Assembly: GCA_003427395.1 (NCBI GenBank)
Contig: BFEA01000013.1
Span: 2,710,212 to 2,741,427, forward strand
Direction: 5' to 3'
DNA: 31,216 nucleotides
DNA from: Chara braunii
Lineage: Eukaryota > Streptophyta > Charophyceae > Charales > Characeae
The notes under the pieces are model-generated. The model was not told where the DNA came from and ran no database searches. It was given only the letters and a program-made list of their open reading frames with translations. Numbering within the stretch: the stretch's first letter is position 1; each line of letters opens with the position of its first letter. The translations under genes and the position numbers were made by a program. Of this stretch, positions 30,476 to 31,216 are shown in pieces.

Positions 30476-31083
30476 GTCACGTTCCTGCCCAGCTTGTTTT
30501 TGACGGGGGGGCTGTGTACGACTTTTGTGCCAGGCCATTTGCCAGGCCATTTGGGAGGCCCTCTTGCTGAGACAGGGAAGGGCCTGGACCTGAGCCGTCA
30601 CCCAGGCCACACTGTTCCAGACCTAGGCCTGAGCTTCGTGACACAGACTCTCACCTGGTCTACCAGATCTTGGTGAGATCTGACGGACTGGATGGGAGGC
30701 TGGCCCGTGTCTGTGGCGAACACAGTAGTATTCAGGACAGGGTGGCCTAGAAGCAGGCAGGTAGTTCGGAGAGCTCATTCAATGCCACCAGGCTGCATCA
30801 GCTGGAGCAGTCTAGCGCTAGTGGAGTTAAATGACCAACACTAGAGGAGCTAGAGCAGCGCAGTAGGGATAGAGAGGAAAGAGGAGGTGATGGTGGTGGA
30901 AGCCACTCACCTGGAGGTCTGCCGCCAGCCATAACCGGCTCCTCCTTCAAGACACCTGCACTGGATCAGCAGCTGCCTTTCACCGGTCAGTCTCATCGCC
31001 ATGTAAGAGAGAGGAGACTTCCATATCTCTTCTTCTTAACCTACATCTCTTCTTCTTCTCTCTTCGCTACACACATACACACA

Positions 31084-31164
<81 letters not shown>

Positions 31165-31216
31165 GGCGAAGGCCAGGGAGAATTACCTGTGGCACCATAG
31201 TTCCAGCTTTGTCTTC
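30476..31216 (+). repeat. Partial, diverged LTR related to that of retroelement 2 (cut by window end)
   Basis: Features occur in an order similar to the retroelement 2 LTR: GGCCATTT/AGGCC words (30530-30620), GTCAGTCTC and TCTTCTTCTT stretches, a long dinucleotide tract, and GGCGAAGGCCAGGGAGAATTACCTG...TTCCAGCTTTGTCTTC at the end, matching the GGCGGAGGCCAGGAGTACCTACCTG...CTCCAGCTTCGTCTTC of 21544-21593. The left border is uncertain. Confidence 0.5.
31068..31162. repeat. Compound (CA)n(GA)n microsatellite
   Basis: About 45 bp of CA repeats pass directly into about 43 bp of GA repeats. It occupies a place comparable to the GA tracts of the retroelement 2 LTRs. Confidence 0.95.

Overview
This looks like nuclear DNA from a repeat-rich green plant or streptophyte alga. 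The evidence is two degraded Ty3/gypsy LTR retrotransposons primed by initiator-Met tRNA, a degraded hAT DNA transposon, many microsatellites, long intergenic stretches, scaffold N runs, and one spliced exon of a SEN1/senataxin-type helicase. The gag and transposase families resemble ones I associate with the charophyte Chara, but that is recollection, not a search result. No tRNA, rRNA, CRISPR array, operon or bacterial feature is visible.

Layout. 1-590: a palindrome cluster, a TATG microsatellite and one host exon (247-345), followed by intron-like DNA. 591-16918: retroelement 1, with about 1.1 kb LTRs, a 4-bp target duplication (TTTA), a primer-binding site, and gag and pol on the + strand. 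A minus-strand hAT transposon (3869-11194) is nested inside its gag, with 8-bp target duplications (TGGGAGGC), terminal inverted repeats, a broken transposase gene and a 645-bp assembly gap. 16919-20646: intergenic DNA with a tandem duplication of about 400 bp and purine/G-rich repeats. 20647-20929: a repeat that recurs at 29991. 20930-29990: retroelement 2, with TG...CA LTRs of about 1.35 kb, a primer-binding site, a polypurine tract, and broken gag and pol. 30239-31216: intergenic DNA passing into a diverged LTR cut by the window end.

Order of events, inferred: retroelement 1 inserted next to the helicase exon; the hAT element then jumped into its gag, and removing the hAT plus one target copy rejoins the gag frame exactly; retroelement 2 inserted separately into one unit of a tandem host repeat. 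None of the three elements is autonomous as read. Both retroelements carry frameshifts and in-frame TAG/TAA codons, element 1 lacks the protease catalytic Asp, element 2 has a mutated YxDD box, and the hAT has nonsense codons and frameshifts.

I found no convincing new multi-gene system. The most unusual signals are a strictly 10-bp-phased GGCC array inside the hAT element, the uniform TAG/TAA identity of nonsense codons in both retroelements, 4-bp target duplications for both retroelements, and a cluster of ACGTCA motifs upstream of gag in element 2.
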